Origin: CFX2 sp014338005
GTDB lineage: Bacteria > Chloroflexota > Anaerolineae > Aggregatilineales > Phototrophicaceae
Direction of reading: 5' to 3'
NCBI GenBank assembly: GCA_030263555.1
Contig: SZPE01000011.1
Span: 10,486 to 74,485 of the forward strand
Length of the DNA stretch: 64,000 nt
Numbering within the stretch: the first letter of the stretch is position 1; every line of letters begins with the position of its first letter. Positions 1 to 8,356 of this stretch are shown here, piece after piece. The notes beneath the pieces were generated by a model, which was not told the origin of the DNA, did not search any database, and saw nothing but the letters and a program-made list of their open reading frames with translations. The position numbers and the translations under genes are program-made.

Positions 1-64
1 TGACGGGCTGGCCGTCCTGGTTGGGCAGTTCAAAATCCGGCGCGGGCTGGCCGACGGTGGGCAT
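1..64 (-). CDS. Peroxiredoxin-like protein, N-terminal fragment
   Basis: Only the first 21 codons lie in the window. They read MPTVGQPAPDFELPNQDGQP, which is the usual start of the AhpC/TSA and Bcp thiol peroxidases: a PDF-x-L strand followed by an NQDG turn. The peroxidatic cysteine lies outside the window. A strong ribosome binding site (GAAGGAGG, about 7 bases before the ATG) supports the start. The gene is downstream of selA on the same strand, with 50 bases between them. Peroxiredoxins include selenocysteine members, so the missing catalytic codon would be worth reading. Confidence 0.7.
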   Translation of the reverse strand, partial: MPTVGQPAPDFELPNQDGQPV

Positions 65-114
65 AATTTAATCCTCCTTCATTACCACATAAACCCATGT
101 CTTCAACGAATACC

Positions 115-1485
115 CTACCCGCCCGATGATTGCATGAGATCGCCGACGATTCTCATCAAATCCTGATCTTGCCCCGGCAGGACGGTGCGCGGGTCGAACA
201 GCACGCGCCCGCCGGCGATTCGCGCGATCACGGGCGGCTCGGCAGCGCGCAGCCGCTCCATAAAGGCGTCCGGCTGCGGCACATCCAGCGCCAGCAGGGC
301 CGTCGGCAGCGTTTCGCCGGGCAGGCTGCCCCCGCCCACTGCCGATTCGCCGGCGATCACCGCGCCGCCGGCTTGTACCGCCCATTTCTCCGCCGTCTGC
401 CGAATGTCATCCAACGGGCGGGCAATCATCTGCCAGATGGGGATGGCCTGCGCGGCCTCGCCCTTGCGGTAGTGTTCTAATGTGGCGCTCAAGCCGGCCA
501 GGCACAGTTTGTCGGCGCGGATGGCGCGCGCCAGCGGGTGGCGTTTAAGGCGGTCAATCAGGTCGTGCCGCCCGACCAGAATGCCGGCCTGCGGCCCGCC
601 CAGCAGCTTGTCGCCGCTAAAACAGACCAGATCGGCCCCCGCCTGGATGCTCTCCTGGACGGTTGGTTCATGTTCCAGGCCGTAGGCCGCCGTGTCCAGC
701 AGCGCGCCGCTGCCCAGGTCGTCTATCAAAATCAGGCCGTGCCGGTGGGCGATGCCGGCCAGTTCCGGCAGGGGGACGGACTCGACAAATCCCAACTGCT
801 TGAAGTTGGAGGCGTGCGCCCGCAGCAGGGCCGCCGTTTCCGGCGTGATGGCGCGTTCGTAGTCGGCGGCGCGGGTGCGGTTGGTCGTGCCGACTTCGCG
901 CAGCAGCGCCCCGCTCTGGGCCATCACGTCCGGCACGCGGAAGCCGCCGCCGATTTCCACCAACTGCCCGCGCGAGATGACCACCTCGCGCCCCGACGCC
1001 AGCGCCAACAGCGCCAGCACCAGCGCCGCCGCGTTGTTGTTGACCACCAGCGCCGCTTCCGCGCCGGTCACGTCTTGCAGCAGCAGGTCGGCGTGGACGA
1101 GGCGGCTGCCGCGCCCGCCGGTTTCGAGGTCGAATTCGAGCGTGTTGTAAAGGGCGGCGGCGGTTTGAACCGCCTGCTGCGCCGCAGTCGAAAGCGGCGC
1201 GCGTCCCAGGTTGGTATGGATGATGATGCCGGTGGCGTTGATGACCGGGCGTAAAGTGGGCTGGAAGCGGTGTTTGAGGTGGCCGGCGGCTTGCGCCAGG
1301 ATGTCCGCCGCGTCCGGCGCGAGGGCCTCCCCGGCCCGGATGCGTTCGCGCAGCCCCTCCAGCACGGCGCGCACAGCGGCCAGCGCCGCCGGATACCCGT
1401 AGGCTGCCGTCAGATCGGCGGCGCGGTTCATCAGGGCATCTACCGAAGGCAGCGCGCGCAGACGGTTATTGGTCGGCTCGTTCAT
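115..1485 (-). CDS. selA: L-seryl-tRNA(Sec) selenium transferase
   Basis: This 456-residue protein fits SelA, the PLP enzyme that converts Ser-tRNA(Sec) to Sec-tRNA(Sec) using selenophosphate. The N-terminal SelA domain is followed by the fold-type I core. Visible marks are INATGIIIHTNLGRAPL near residues 82-98, a cofactor-binding DDLGSGAL and the PLP lysine in SGDKLLGGPQAG (Lys293). The start MNEPTNN at 1485 is preferred over an in-frame codon 57 bases upstream, because it overlaps the preceding gene by only 20 bases and matches the family length. No selB, selD or tRNA(Sec) gene is visible in the window, so the rest of the selenocysteine machinery must be elsewhere. Confidence 0.93.
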   Translation of the reverse strand: MNEPTNNRLRALPSVDALMNRAADLTAAYGYPAALAAVRAVLEGLRERIRAGEALAPDAADILAQAAGHLKHRFQPTLRPVINATGIIIHTNLGRAPLSTAAQQAVQTAAALYNTLEFDLETGGRGSRLVHADLLLQDVTGAEAALVVNNNAAALVLALLALASGREVVISRGQLVEIGGGFRVPDVMAQSGALLREVGTTNRTRAADYERAITPETAALLRAHASNFKQLGFVESVPLPELAGIAHRHGLILIDDLGSGALLDTAAYGLEHEPTVQESIQAGADLVCFSGDKLLGGPQAGILVGRHDLIDRLKRHPLARAIRADKLCLAGLSATLEHYRKGEAAQAIPIWQMIARPLDDIRQTAEKWAVQAGGAVIAGESAVGGGSLPGETLPTALLALDVPQPDAFMERLRAAEPPVIARIAGGRVLFDPRTVLPGQDQDLMRIVGDLMQSSGG

Positions 1486-1924
1486 TGCGGATTTCACGCG
1501 AGCGGAGAAACACTTCGACCACCACAAAAACCAGCCCGACAAAAAACGCGATGGGCAGGTTTAACACGCGCGGGATTTGCAGCCAGGCGCAGGTGACGGC
1601 GAACAGCCCCACCCACACCGCCTGCCGGACGATCACGCCGCCGGGCGGCAGATCAATATCCGAGGGGGCAAAACGCACGTTGAGGTAGCGCACCAGCGGA
1701 ATCATCGTGCCGGAAACGGCGATTTGCAGCAGCACAAAAAACAGCCACCGCTGGCCGACGCGCGGCAGGGTGGTCGTCACCAGTTGGTACAGGCCGTACC
1801 AGCCGCCGGCCATCATCACCAGGCCGGCCACCAGCACGCCGACATGATCGGGCGGCATGGTGGTGGGCGTGTCCAGGTGCAGCAGCCGGGATGGGCGTTC
1901 GTCTCGTACTTCAGATTCGCTCAT
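1466..1924 (-). CDS. Small integral membrane protein of unknown function
   Basis: A 152-residue protein beginning MSESEVRDERPS. It has a short soluble N-terminus (about 30 residues) and then roughly four hydrophobic segments (VGVLVAGLVMMAGGWYGLY, WLFFVLLQIAVSGTMIPL, AVWVGLFAVTCAWLQI, IAFFVGLVFVVVEVFL), ending in a charged tail. The pattern indicates a four-helix inner-membrane protein. I do not recognise a family with a known function. Its last 20 bases overlap the selA start, so the two are probably cotranslated, but the overlap says nothing definite about a role in selenium metabolism. The longer reading frame upstream is a shadow; the chosen ATG follows an AT-rich stretch. Confidence 0.75.
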   Translation of the reverse strand: MSESEVRDERPSRLLHLDTPTTMPPDHVGVLVAGLVMMAGGWYGLYQLVTTTLPRVGQRWLFFVLLQIAVSGTMIPLVRYLNVRFAPSDIDLPPGGVIVRQAVWVGLFAVTCAWLQIPRVLNLPIAFFVGLVFVVVEVFLRSREIRNERADQ

Positions 1925-1998
1925 ACCGGTTATTATACCGCCCGCGTCCGCTGCTGCGCCACCCAAGCAGGGCGAACGCATGAAGCGCTGCTTCCCTG

Positions 1999-4900
1999 TT
2001 AGGTCGAAAAACGCACCTCGAACGGCACGCGCTCGCCGGCCCGGAACGCCAGCGCCAGCCGCACCCGCTGTGTGCCGGATACCGCCGCCGGCTGCCCGCC
2101 GGCAGACGCTTCCACCCGTTCCACATCTGGCGGCAGGTGAATATACAGCGCCCGGCTGCCCGCCGCCGCCGCCCGGTATTCCCCGGCGATTCGCCCCGGC
2201 GCGACCTCCAGCCGCAGCAGCGGCATATCTAGCACGAAACGCGGGCGCGGAACCGCCGGCTTGATGTCCAGGCCGTCGCCTTCCGGCGCGGGTTCGATGC
2301 CGCACACGCGCAGCAGCCCCAGCAGCGCCATCGCGTCCTGGTTGGCGTTCATCACCGGGAAGTCGGTCATGGGCGTGGCCGGGCTGAACCACGTCCCGCC
2401 CGGCAGGTCAGATGCCGTGCCGTTAATGCCGTCCGGCCCCGACCAGATGTTGAACCAGACGTTAGGATAAACATGGGCGTGCATGGCGAAGGTGTTGCGG
2501 TTTAACGAGCGCCAGGCCAGGTCAGGACGACCGCTGCGGACGTAAGCCCAGGTGAGCAGCTGCGAGATGGCCGGCCAGACCATGCCGCCGGGCAGCAGCG
2601 CGCCGCCGATGGGCGAAGGCTCGTCCAACTGGGCGTTGATTGTTTCGATCAGCGTCGTTTCTTTGCCGTCCCAGGCCGCCAGCCCGCTGATGAGCGCCCA
2701 GGGCTGCGCTTCCAGGTCGAGCCGGTCTATCGTCACCGGCTTGCTGCGGCTGTCTCGCAGGATGGCGCGGTTGTACCAGCCGCCGGGGTTCCACTGCCGG
2801 GCGGCGGCCTGGCGCAGGGATGCCAGCCGCTCCGGGTCCGCCATGCGGGCGGCCAGTTCCGGGGCGCGGGCGGCCAGTATCGCGCCCAGCAGCGGCAGCA
2901 CGTACAGCGCCATCTGCGTATTGGGGATGGATTCGCCGTGTTCTTTAGAATTGCTGTAGCTAACGCCGAACAGGCCGTCGCGCAGGGCGGTTTCCAGCAC
3001 AATCGAATCCGACCAGTCGCCCGAACGCACCTTAATCAGCCCGTTGTCGCCGATTCCGACCGCTTCAAACAGGTGTTTGACCTTGACATGCAGGTGATCG
3101 AGAACAGTCGTGCCGGGCGAAATGGAAGCCGGTTCGTCGGGCGGATAAAACGGGACTTGCTCATCGAGAAAAGCCATGTCGCCGGTGGCGGCCAGATATT
3201 CGGCCATCGCCAGCAGGAAAAACAAATCGAGATCGGACGGATCGGTGTGCAGGCCCAGGCCGTTACCCAGCGCGCCATGACCGGTGAAAGCATAAGCGAC
3301 CTGGCCGGTTTGCCCGTCAGTCAGGCGCATGATGAGCCGCAGCAGGTCGCGGGCGAGGCCGGGGTTGAGGTAGGTCATCGGCAGGGTGAAAAGCGCCTGA
3401 TCGCGCGGCGCGCCGTCTGCGCCATGTAAAAACAGGTAGGCCGCCCCCTGCGGCACAAGCCGGACGTTGTGAAAATCGCTGCGGACGGTGGCGGACAGCA
3501 GGTTATAAGCGTGCCAGGCCATCTCGCGGTGTAAAACCGGGTCTTGGCCGGTGTAAAAATAGGCCAGGTTTTCCTTCCAGGTTTCGGCGGTTTGCTGCGC
3601 CGGGCTGCCGTGGCGGTAGGCGTCCAGAAAATCCAGCGGTTCGCCGGGGCGGGCTGCGCCATAGGCGTAACGTAGGGAGATGCTCTGGCCGGGTTCAAAA
3701 TGCAGGTCGCGCCGCAGGATGAGACAGTAGGGCATCAGGCCGCCGGCTTTCAGTTCAACCGGGTCGCCGGGCAGGTGCGCGCGGGCGGCATCCGGCTTAA
3801 ACGCGCCGCCTTTGCCAAAAAAGGCGGCTTTGTCCACGTAAAAAGCGTCCGGCTGGCCGCTCAGGTCAGCCAGGAACACGTCAGCCGGACTCCAGTCTAT
3901 CTCACTGGGTTTGTCCGGCGGCAGCGCGTGGGCCGGCGGGGGCGTGCGAAGCTGCTGCCGAAACCGCAGCCCCGGCGGGGAATCCACCCAGGAGACACGG
4001 TGGGTGAAGTGCGCGTTTAACAAGCGGCGCAGGCGGTCGCTGATGGCGGCAAAGAGGCCGCTGCGAAGCCAGTCCAGCTGCATCTGGTACATATTCACGT
4101 CCCAGTATTCGTAATGCCGCAGGTGGGCAGGGGCATTCCGCAGGTTTTCGATGCGGACATCGGCCAGCAGAACCGGGTCATCGCCGTAGGGGGCGTAAAC
4201 GCGCCGGGTTACGCGGATGTCCCGGTAGGTGGCTTCCGTCTCGTAGTAGCCCACGCCAAAAATGCGGCGCGTTTGGGCGCGGGCCGGGCAGTAGCGGAAA
4301 GCCGTCGCCCAGACCTCGCTGCCGTCGTCCAGATAGCTGAAACCGCCGGCGTAGGTGTAAGGCACGCTCAAGGGGTCACGCCGGGGGGCAGGCGAGTCGG
4401 CGCTTTGCGCTTCGACGTGCTGCGCCAGCATTTCCGGCGGCAGGCCGCCGCGCGGCGGAACCTGGCCGCCCTGGGCCGCCACCCCCTGCGCGGCGAACGC
4501 CTGGAGGTCGGCAGCCGGGGGTTTGGGGCGCGACTTTTCCCGCGAGAGCCAGCGCGCCAGCGACATCACCAGCCGGGCGACCAGCAGCTTGAGGCTGAAA
4601 CGCGCCGGGCGGTGATATTCCCAGGCTTCAAAACGGTTGAGCAGCACGCCGCCCCGGTCGCCCAGGTAAGCCTGCACCACGCCGTCGTTGGACGCTAGGC
4701 CAGTGACGCGAAAATTGCCGACCTGATGCCAGTGGTCGCGGCGGTCGAGGTTTTCTGTGTTGGGGTAGCGGGCGCGGTCGTCCTGGTATTGATCCATTTC
4801 GTAGACGTAGGCCGGCAGGCCGTCGTCGTCCAGCGTCCAGCGGCCAAAACTGCCGCTGCCCTCCGTGTTGTGCCGGAAGCGGCGCGGGTCGTCGTCGGCC

Positions 4901-5034
4901 TGGGCGGTTGGGGCATCTGCGGGCGGGGGCGGCGCGGGCCGGCCATAAAGCAGCCGCTCCAGGCGGCGCAGGCGGCTTTCCGGCGGGGCGTCCGCCGCTG
5001 CTAAGAAGGTAGAACGTTCAGGTTGATACGCCAT
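1999..5034 (-). CDS. GH94-like glycoside phosphorylase/hydrolase (large, divergent)
   Basis: A 1011-residue cytoplasmic protein without signal peptide. The middle region (about 220-500) resembles the GH94 beta-sandwich: a decorated sandwich with YLDDGSEVWATAFRY and YRDIRVTRRVYAPYGDDPV. The later part (about 530-900) looks like an (alpha/alpha)6 barrel with GDNGLIKVRSGDWSDS, NTQMALYVLPLLG and a conserved-looking NVWFNIWSGPDG. In GH94 phosphorylases the general acid sits in a DWND-type motif; here the equivalent reads DWSD. The first 200 residues are Pro/Ala-rich with no clear homologue. The start at 5034 has an AAGGA site 6 bases upstream. Cellobiose or laminaribiose phosphorylase-like activity is possible, but substrate and even phosphorylase versus hydrolase mode are inference. 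Confidence 0.7.
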   Translation of the reverse strand: MAYQPERSTFLAAADAPPESRLRRLERLLYGRPAPPPPADAPTAQADDDPRRFRHNTEGSGSFGRWTLDDDGLPAYVYEMDQYQDDRARYPNTENLDRRDHWHQVGNFRVTGLASNDGVVQAYLGDRGGVLLNRFEAWEYHRPARFSLKLLVARLVMSLARWLSREKSRPKPPAADLQAFAAQGVAAQGGQVPPRGGLPPEMLAQHVEAQSADSPAPRRDPLSVPYTYAGGFSYLDDGSEVWATAFRYCPARAQTRRIFGVGYYETEATYRDIRVTRRVYAPYGDDPVLLADVRIENLRNAPAHLRHYEYWDVNMYQMQLDWLRSGLFAAISDRLRRLLNAHFTHRVSWVDSPPGLRFRQQLRTPPPAHALPPDKPSEIDWSPADVFLADLSGQPDAFYVDKAAFFGKGGAFKPDAARAHLPGDPVELKAGGLMPYCLILRRDLHFEPGQSISLRYAYGAARPGEPLDFLDAYRHGSPAQQTAETWKENLAYFYTGQDPVLHREMAWHAYNLLSATVRSDFHNVRLVPQGAAYLFLHGADGAPRDQALFTLPMTYLNPGLARDLLRLIMRLTDGQTGQVAYAFTGHGALGNGLGLHTDPSDLDLFFLLAMAEYLAATGDMAFLDEQVPFYPPDEPASISPGTTVLDHLHVKVKHLFEAVGIGDNGLIKVRSGDWSDSIVLETALRDGLFGVSYSNSKEHGESIPNTQMALYVLPLLGAILAARAPELAARMADPERLASLRQAAARQWNPGGWYNRAILRDSRSKPVTIDRLDLEAQPWALISGLAAWDGKETTLIETINAQLDEPSPIGGALLPGGMVWPAISQLLTWAYVRSGRPDLAWRSLNRNTFAMHAHVYPNVWFNIWSGPDGINGTASDLPGGTWFSPATPMTDFPVMNANQDAMALLGLLRVCGIEPAPEGDGLDIKPAVPRPRFVLDMPLLRLEVAPGRIAGEYRAAAAGSRALYIHLPPDVERVEASAGGQPAAVSGTQRVRLALAFRAGERVPFEVRFST

Positions 5035-5164
5035 CAGCAGTCCTTCTTTAGACGAACCGATAATCCCTGTGCTTTTTAACACATTTCCGAACGATTGCCC
5101 ATGAAGCCGGTCTTTTGTCCATAAGAAAATCGTGAAATCCGCCGGGGCGAGCGAGGAGGTGTGT

Positions 5165-5170
5165 TACAAT
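5165..5170 (+). promoter_or_regulatory. -10 element (TACAAT) upstream of the LON-domain gene
   Basis: TACAAT followed by an A-rich stretch lies 34 bases before the ATG at 5204. I see no good -35. The same TACAAT form recurs before ugd (20111) and the PQQ lipoprotein (24571), so it is probably the common housekeeping -10 of this genome. Confidence 0.5.
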
Positions 5171-5203
5171 AAAAACGTCACGTCAAAGCAACGGTGTGCC
5201 ACC

Positions 5204-5854
5204 ATGCAAGAAATCCCACTTTTTCCGCTCAACACGGTGCTGTTTCCCGGTATGCCCCTGCATCTGCACATCTTCGAGGAACGCTACCGCACGATGATCG
5301 CGCGCTGCCGGCAGACGGGCGAGCCGTTCGGCGTGGCGCTCATCCGGCAGGGGCAGGAGGTCGGCGGCCCGGCGGAGCCGCATCTGGTCGGCTGTACGGC
5401 TTATATCACCCAGGTGGAAACACTGGCCGATGGCCGGATGAACATCACTGCCGTCGGACACGAACGCTTCCAGATTCACGCGCTCAAATATGACCGGCCT
5501 TATCTGGTGGGCGTGGTACAGGGTTATCCGCTGGCGCGCCCGGCCCTGGATCGGGTGGAGGCGGCCAGCCGCGCCCTGCGCGCCTGGGTGCGGTGTTATT
5601 TGCAGGTGCTTTCCCAGGCCAGCGAAACGCCGCTCGACATCCAGGAACTGCCGACCGACTGGCAAAAACTGGCCTATCTGGCCTCGTTCCTCATCCAGCT
5701 TCCCCCGGCGCAAAAACAGGATTTGCTGGTCATCAGCCAGGGCGAGGAGCTGCTCAACCGGCTGCGGATACTGTACCGCCGCGAGGTAACGCTGCTGCAA
5801 ACCATGCTCGTGCCGCACGAGGAGGACTCCATCGGCCTGTTTTCGGCCAATTAA
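5204..5854 (+). CDS. LON substrate-binding domain protein
   Basis: A 216-residue stand-alone version of the Lon protease N-terminal domain, starting MQEIPLFPLNTVLFPGMPLHLHIFEERYR, which is the diagnostic PLFPL-x-x-VLFPG-x-x-L-x-L-x-IFE-x-RY signature. A second helical part (about 120-205) contains the YLASFL and LLNRLRILYRRE helices usual for the family. There is no AAA or protease domain. Such proteins are widespread in bacteria and cyanobacteria but lack a firm biochemical role; substrate or adaptor binding is assumed from the fold. The start at 5204 is chosen because the motif begins at once and a -10 lies just upstream. The next gene starts 2 bases after its stop, suggesting an operon. 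Confidence 0.88.
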   Translation: MQEIPLFPLNTVLFPGMPLHLHIFEERYRTMIARCRQTGEPFGVALIRQGQEVGGPAEPHLVGCTAYITQVETLADGRMNITAVGHERFQIHALKYDRPYLVGVVQGYPLARPALDRVEAASRALRAWVRCYLQVLSQASETPLDIQELPTDWQKLAYLASFLIQLPPAQKQDLLVISQGEELLNRLRILYRREVTLLQTMLVPHEEDSIGLFSAN

Positions 5855-5856
5855 TC

Positions 5857-6834
5857 ATGTCACGTCTTAAACGTCTGCTCAATCTGGCCGGGTGGGGCAT
5901 CGCGCTCGGTTTTCTGGCGCTGGCCTGGCAGCGGATTGTCGCCGGCCAGGGCGACTGGTCGCATGTTTTCGCCGGCCTGGACTGGCGGCTGCTGGCGCCG
6001 GCGCTGGCGGCGCTGCTGGCGGGACAGGGTTTGCTGGGTATGTCCGGTTATGTCGGCTGCCGCAGCCTGGGCCGCTACCTGCCACCAGGCCGCTCGTACC
6101 GGTACTGGTTCGTGTCGCAGCTGACCAAATACATTCCCGGCGGCGTCTGGCAGGTGGCGGCGCGGGTGGTGCTGTACCGGCGGGACGGCCTGCCGACGGC
6201 GGTCGCCGGCGCTTTGACGGTGTGGGAACTGGCGGCGCTGCTGCTGACCAGCCTGCTGCTCAGCCTGACCGGCGGCGTGTGGGCCAGCCCGGAACTGGCG
6301 GCGCCGGTAGCGGTCTGCGCCGCGCTGATCTTCGGCCTGCTGCTGCTGTCACAGCATGACCGCTTCTGGCGGGCGCTGCAGCGGCTGGGCTGGCGGGGTG
6401 CTGAAACGATGCTGGACGCGCACCGGTGGATGGGCGGCGCGCCGGTGCGCGTTTATCTGTCCCTCGGCGCGCTGTATACCCTGGCCTGGCTGCTGATCGG
6501 CACCGGGTTTTACTGGCTGACACTGGCCGTACCGGACGTTTCGGCGCTGTCCTGGTGGCAAGCCGTGACCAGTTTTACAGCGGCCTGGGCGGTCGGCTTC
6601 CTGGTGATTATCGCGCCGGTCGGCATCGGCCCGCGCGAGGCGGTGCTGACCATCTTGCTTACGCCCCGGTTTGGCGTTACCATCGCTTTTTCGATTGCCA
6701 TCATCGCGCGCCTGTGGTGGACGCTGGGCGAAGCCCTGCATCTGGGCGCGGCGCTGCCCTGGTACTGGACGCAGAGAACGCACCATGCCGCTGCCGAACC
6801 AAGCCCATCTATCGGTCGTGATACCGGTCTATAA
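5857..6834 (+). CDS. Flippase-like membrane protein (lysylphosphatidylglycerol synthase TM-region family)
   Basis: A 325-residue polytopic membrane protein with about eight hydrophobic segments. It has the family marks SYRYWFVSQLTKYIPGGVWQVAARVVLY near residues 85-110 and IAPVGIGPREAVLTILL near 250-266. This UPF0104/AglD-like superfamily includes the transmembrane part of MprF and proteins proposed to move lipid-linked sugars. It begins 2 bases after the LON-domain gene and overlaps the next glycosyltransferase by 50 bases, so the two are translationally coupled. The context (GT2, methyltransferase, GT-C enzyme) supports a role in handling a polyprenyl-phosphate sugar, but transport activity is inference. 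Confidence 0.85.
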   Translation: MSRLKRLLNLAGWGIALGFLALAWQRIVAGQGDWSHVFAGLDWRLLAPALAALLAGQGLLGMSGYVGCRSLGRYLPPGRSYRYWFVSQLTKYIPGGVWQVAARVVLYRRDGLPTAVAGALTVWELAALLLTSLLLSLTGGVWASPELAAPVAVCAALIFGLLLLSQHDRFWRALQRLGWRGAETMLDAHRWMGGAPVRVYLSLGALYTLAWLLIGTGFYWLTLAVPDVSALSWWQAVTSFTAAWAVGFLVIIAPVGIGPREAVLTILLTPRFGVTIAFSIAIIARLWWTLGEALHLGAALPWYWTQRTHHAAAEPSPSIGRDTGL

Positions 6835-7768
6835 CGAAGTCGAAAGCCTGCCCATCCTGCACGCCAAACTGACCGGCGTGCTGGAGCGCCTGTCGCCGGG
6901 CTGGGAAATCATCTACGTGGACGACGGCAGTGACGATGGCTCAACCGATGCGCTGCTGGCGCTGCAAGCCGCCGACGCGCGGGTGACGGTGGTCGTCCAG
7001 CGCCGGAACTTCGGCAAAAGCCTGGCGCTGAATGCCGGTTTTGCCCTGGCGCGCGGGGACGTGCTGGTGACGATGGACGCCGATTTGCAGGACGAGCCGG
7101 ACGAAATGGAACGGCTGCTGGCGAAGCTGGCCGAAGGTTACGACGTGGTTTCCGGCTGGAAAAAAGAGCGTCATGACCCGCTTTCCAAACGTATCCCGTC
7201 GCGCATCGCCAACCGGGTGACGGCCTGGATGACCGGGCTGCACCTGCGCGACATGAACAGCGGCTATAAGGTTTACCGGAGCGAAGTCGTGCGCCGCCTG
7301 CGAATCTACGGCGACCTGCACCGCTACATTCCGGTGCTGGCCCATTACGCCGGCTTCCGCGTGACGGAAGTGCCGGTCACGCACCACGCGCGCCGCTTCG
7401 GGCGTTCCAAATACGGGCCTGGGCGGCTGCTGCGCGGCGGCCTGGATTTGGTGACGGTGCTGTTCCTCAACCAGTACGGGCGGCGTCCGCTGCACCTGTT
7501 TGGCGGCCTGGGCGGGCTGCTGCTGCTGGCCGGTTTCCTCATCAATCTGGTATTGAGTATTGAATGGTTTATGGGCGTGCGCCCGTTAAGCGAACGTCCG
7601 GTTCTCTTTCTGGGGGTGCTGCTGATGCTGATGGGCGCACAGTTTTTGACGATGGGGCTGCTGGCCGAATTGATCGTTTCCCATATGCAGCGCAGCGAAG
7701 ACCCCCTGGTGACGACCGCCCGCGTTTACCGCGCCGAACAGCCCGCCGGGGAGGCGCAGCCGCAGTGA
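6785..7768 (+). CDS. Polyprenyl-phosphate glycosyltransferase, GT2 (GtrB/DPM1-like)
   Basis: A 327-residue enzyme with an N-terminal GT-A domain and two C-terminal membrane helices (about 235-255 and 270-300). The nucleotide-sugar site shows SVVIPVYNE at the start, YVDDGSDDGS near 45 and the metal-binding MDADLQDEPDE near 90-102. RRFGRSKYGPGRLLRGGLDL before the helices is the conserved membrane-interface motif of the GtrB/DPM1 group. Such enzymes transfer a hexose from UDP or GDP to undecaprenyl phosphate on the cytoplasmic face. It is embedded between a flippase-like gene and a methyltransferase, with overlaps at both ends. The GT-C enzyme encoded convergently downstream is a natural user of its product. 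Confidence 0.92.
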   Translation: MPLPNQAHLSVVIPVYNEVESLPILHAKLTGVLERLSPGWEIIYVDDGSDDGSTDALLALQAADARVTVVVQRRNFGKSLALNAGFALARGDVLVTMDADLQDEPDEMERLLAKLAEGYDVVSGWKKERHDPLSKRIPSRIANRVTAWMTGLHLRDMNSGYKVYRSEVVRRLRIYGDLHRYIPVLAHYAGFRVTEVPVTHHARRFGRSKYGPGRLLRGGLDLVTVLFLNQYGRRPLHLFGGLGGLLLLAGFLINLVLSIEWFMGVRPLSERPVLFLGVLLMLMGAQFLTMGLLAELIVSHMQRSEDPLVTTARVYRAEQPAGEAQPQ

Positions 7769-8355
7769 CCACCAGCACCAACCAGCAAAAACACCAGTCG
7801 AATAATCCGTTCATGCGCTGGGCGATTTCGCGCTTTCACGGCCAAGTGCGCGGCCTGCTGCCGGCGGACGCGGACAGCCTGCTGGAAGTCGGCTGCGGCG
7901 AGGGCTATTCGGCGCGGGCGGTGCTGGATGGGCGCAGCCTGCGCGCTTACGGGGGCGATTTAAACGCGGCGGCGGTGAGCCAGGCGCGCTGGCGCTGCCC
8001 GGCTGTGTCATATGCCGTGTTCGATGCGCTCCGGCTGCCGTTCCCCGACCGCAGCGTGGACGTGGTGCTGTCGCTGGAAGTGCTGGAACACCTGCCCGAC
8101 CCGGCGGCGGCGCTGGCCGAGTACCGGCGCGTGGCGCGGCGCGCCCTGCTGTTGAGCGTGCCGAACGAGCCGATTTTTCGCCTTCAACGCCTGATGACCG
8201 GCAAAGGCGTGCGCCTTTTGGGCGACCACCCGGAGCATATCCAGCACTGGTCGCTGGCGGGTTTTCGCCGCTTCGTCGAACGCCAGGGCATCACGGTGAT
8301 CGCGGCGGTTTCGCCCCCGCCGTTCGCGTGGAGCGTGCTGCTGTGCGCGCTGTGA
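7765..8355 (+). CDS. Class I SAM-dependent methyltransferase
   Basis: A 196-residue methyltransferase. Motif I reads LLEVGCGEGYSARAV (about residues 39-53), the acidic turn after strand 2 is YGGDLN, and the motif IV region VDVVLSLEVLEHLPDP is typical of Methyltransf_11 proteins acting on small molecules or lipids. The chosen GTG at 7765 overlaps the stop of the GT2 gene in a GTGA arrangement, the classic sign of translational coupling; an ATG at 7813 is an alternative but leaves only 9 residues before the region conserved in the family. The substrate is unknown; a lipid-linked sugar or quinone-like lipid would fit the neighbourhood. Confidence 0.85.
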   Translation: MTTSTNQQKHQSNNPFMRWAISRFHGQVRGLLPADADSLLEVGCGEGYSARAVLDGRSLRAYGGDLNAAAVSQARWRCPAVSYAVFDALRLPFPDRSVDVVLSLEVLEHLPDPAAALAEYRRVARRALLLSVPNEPIFRLQRLMTGKGVRLLGDHPEHIQHWSLAGFRRFVERQGITVIAAVSPPPFAWSVLLCAL

Positions 8356-8356
8356 G

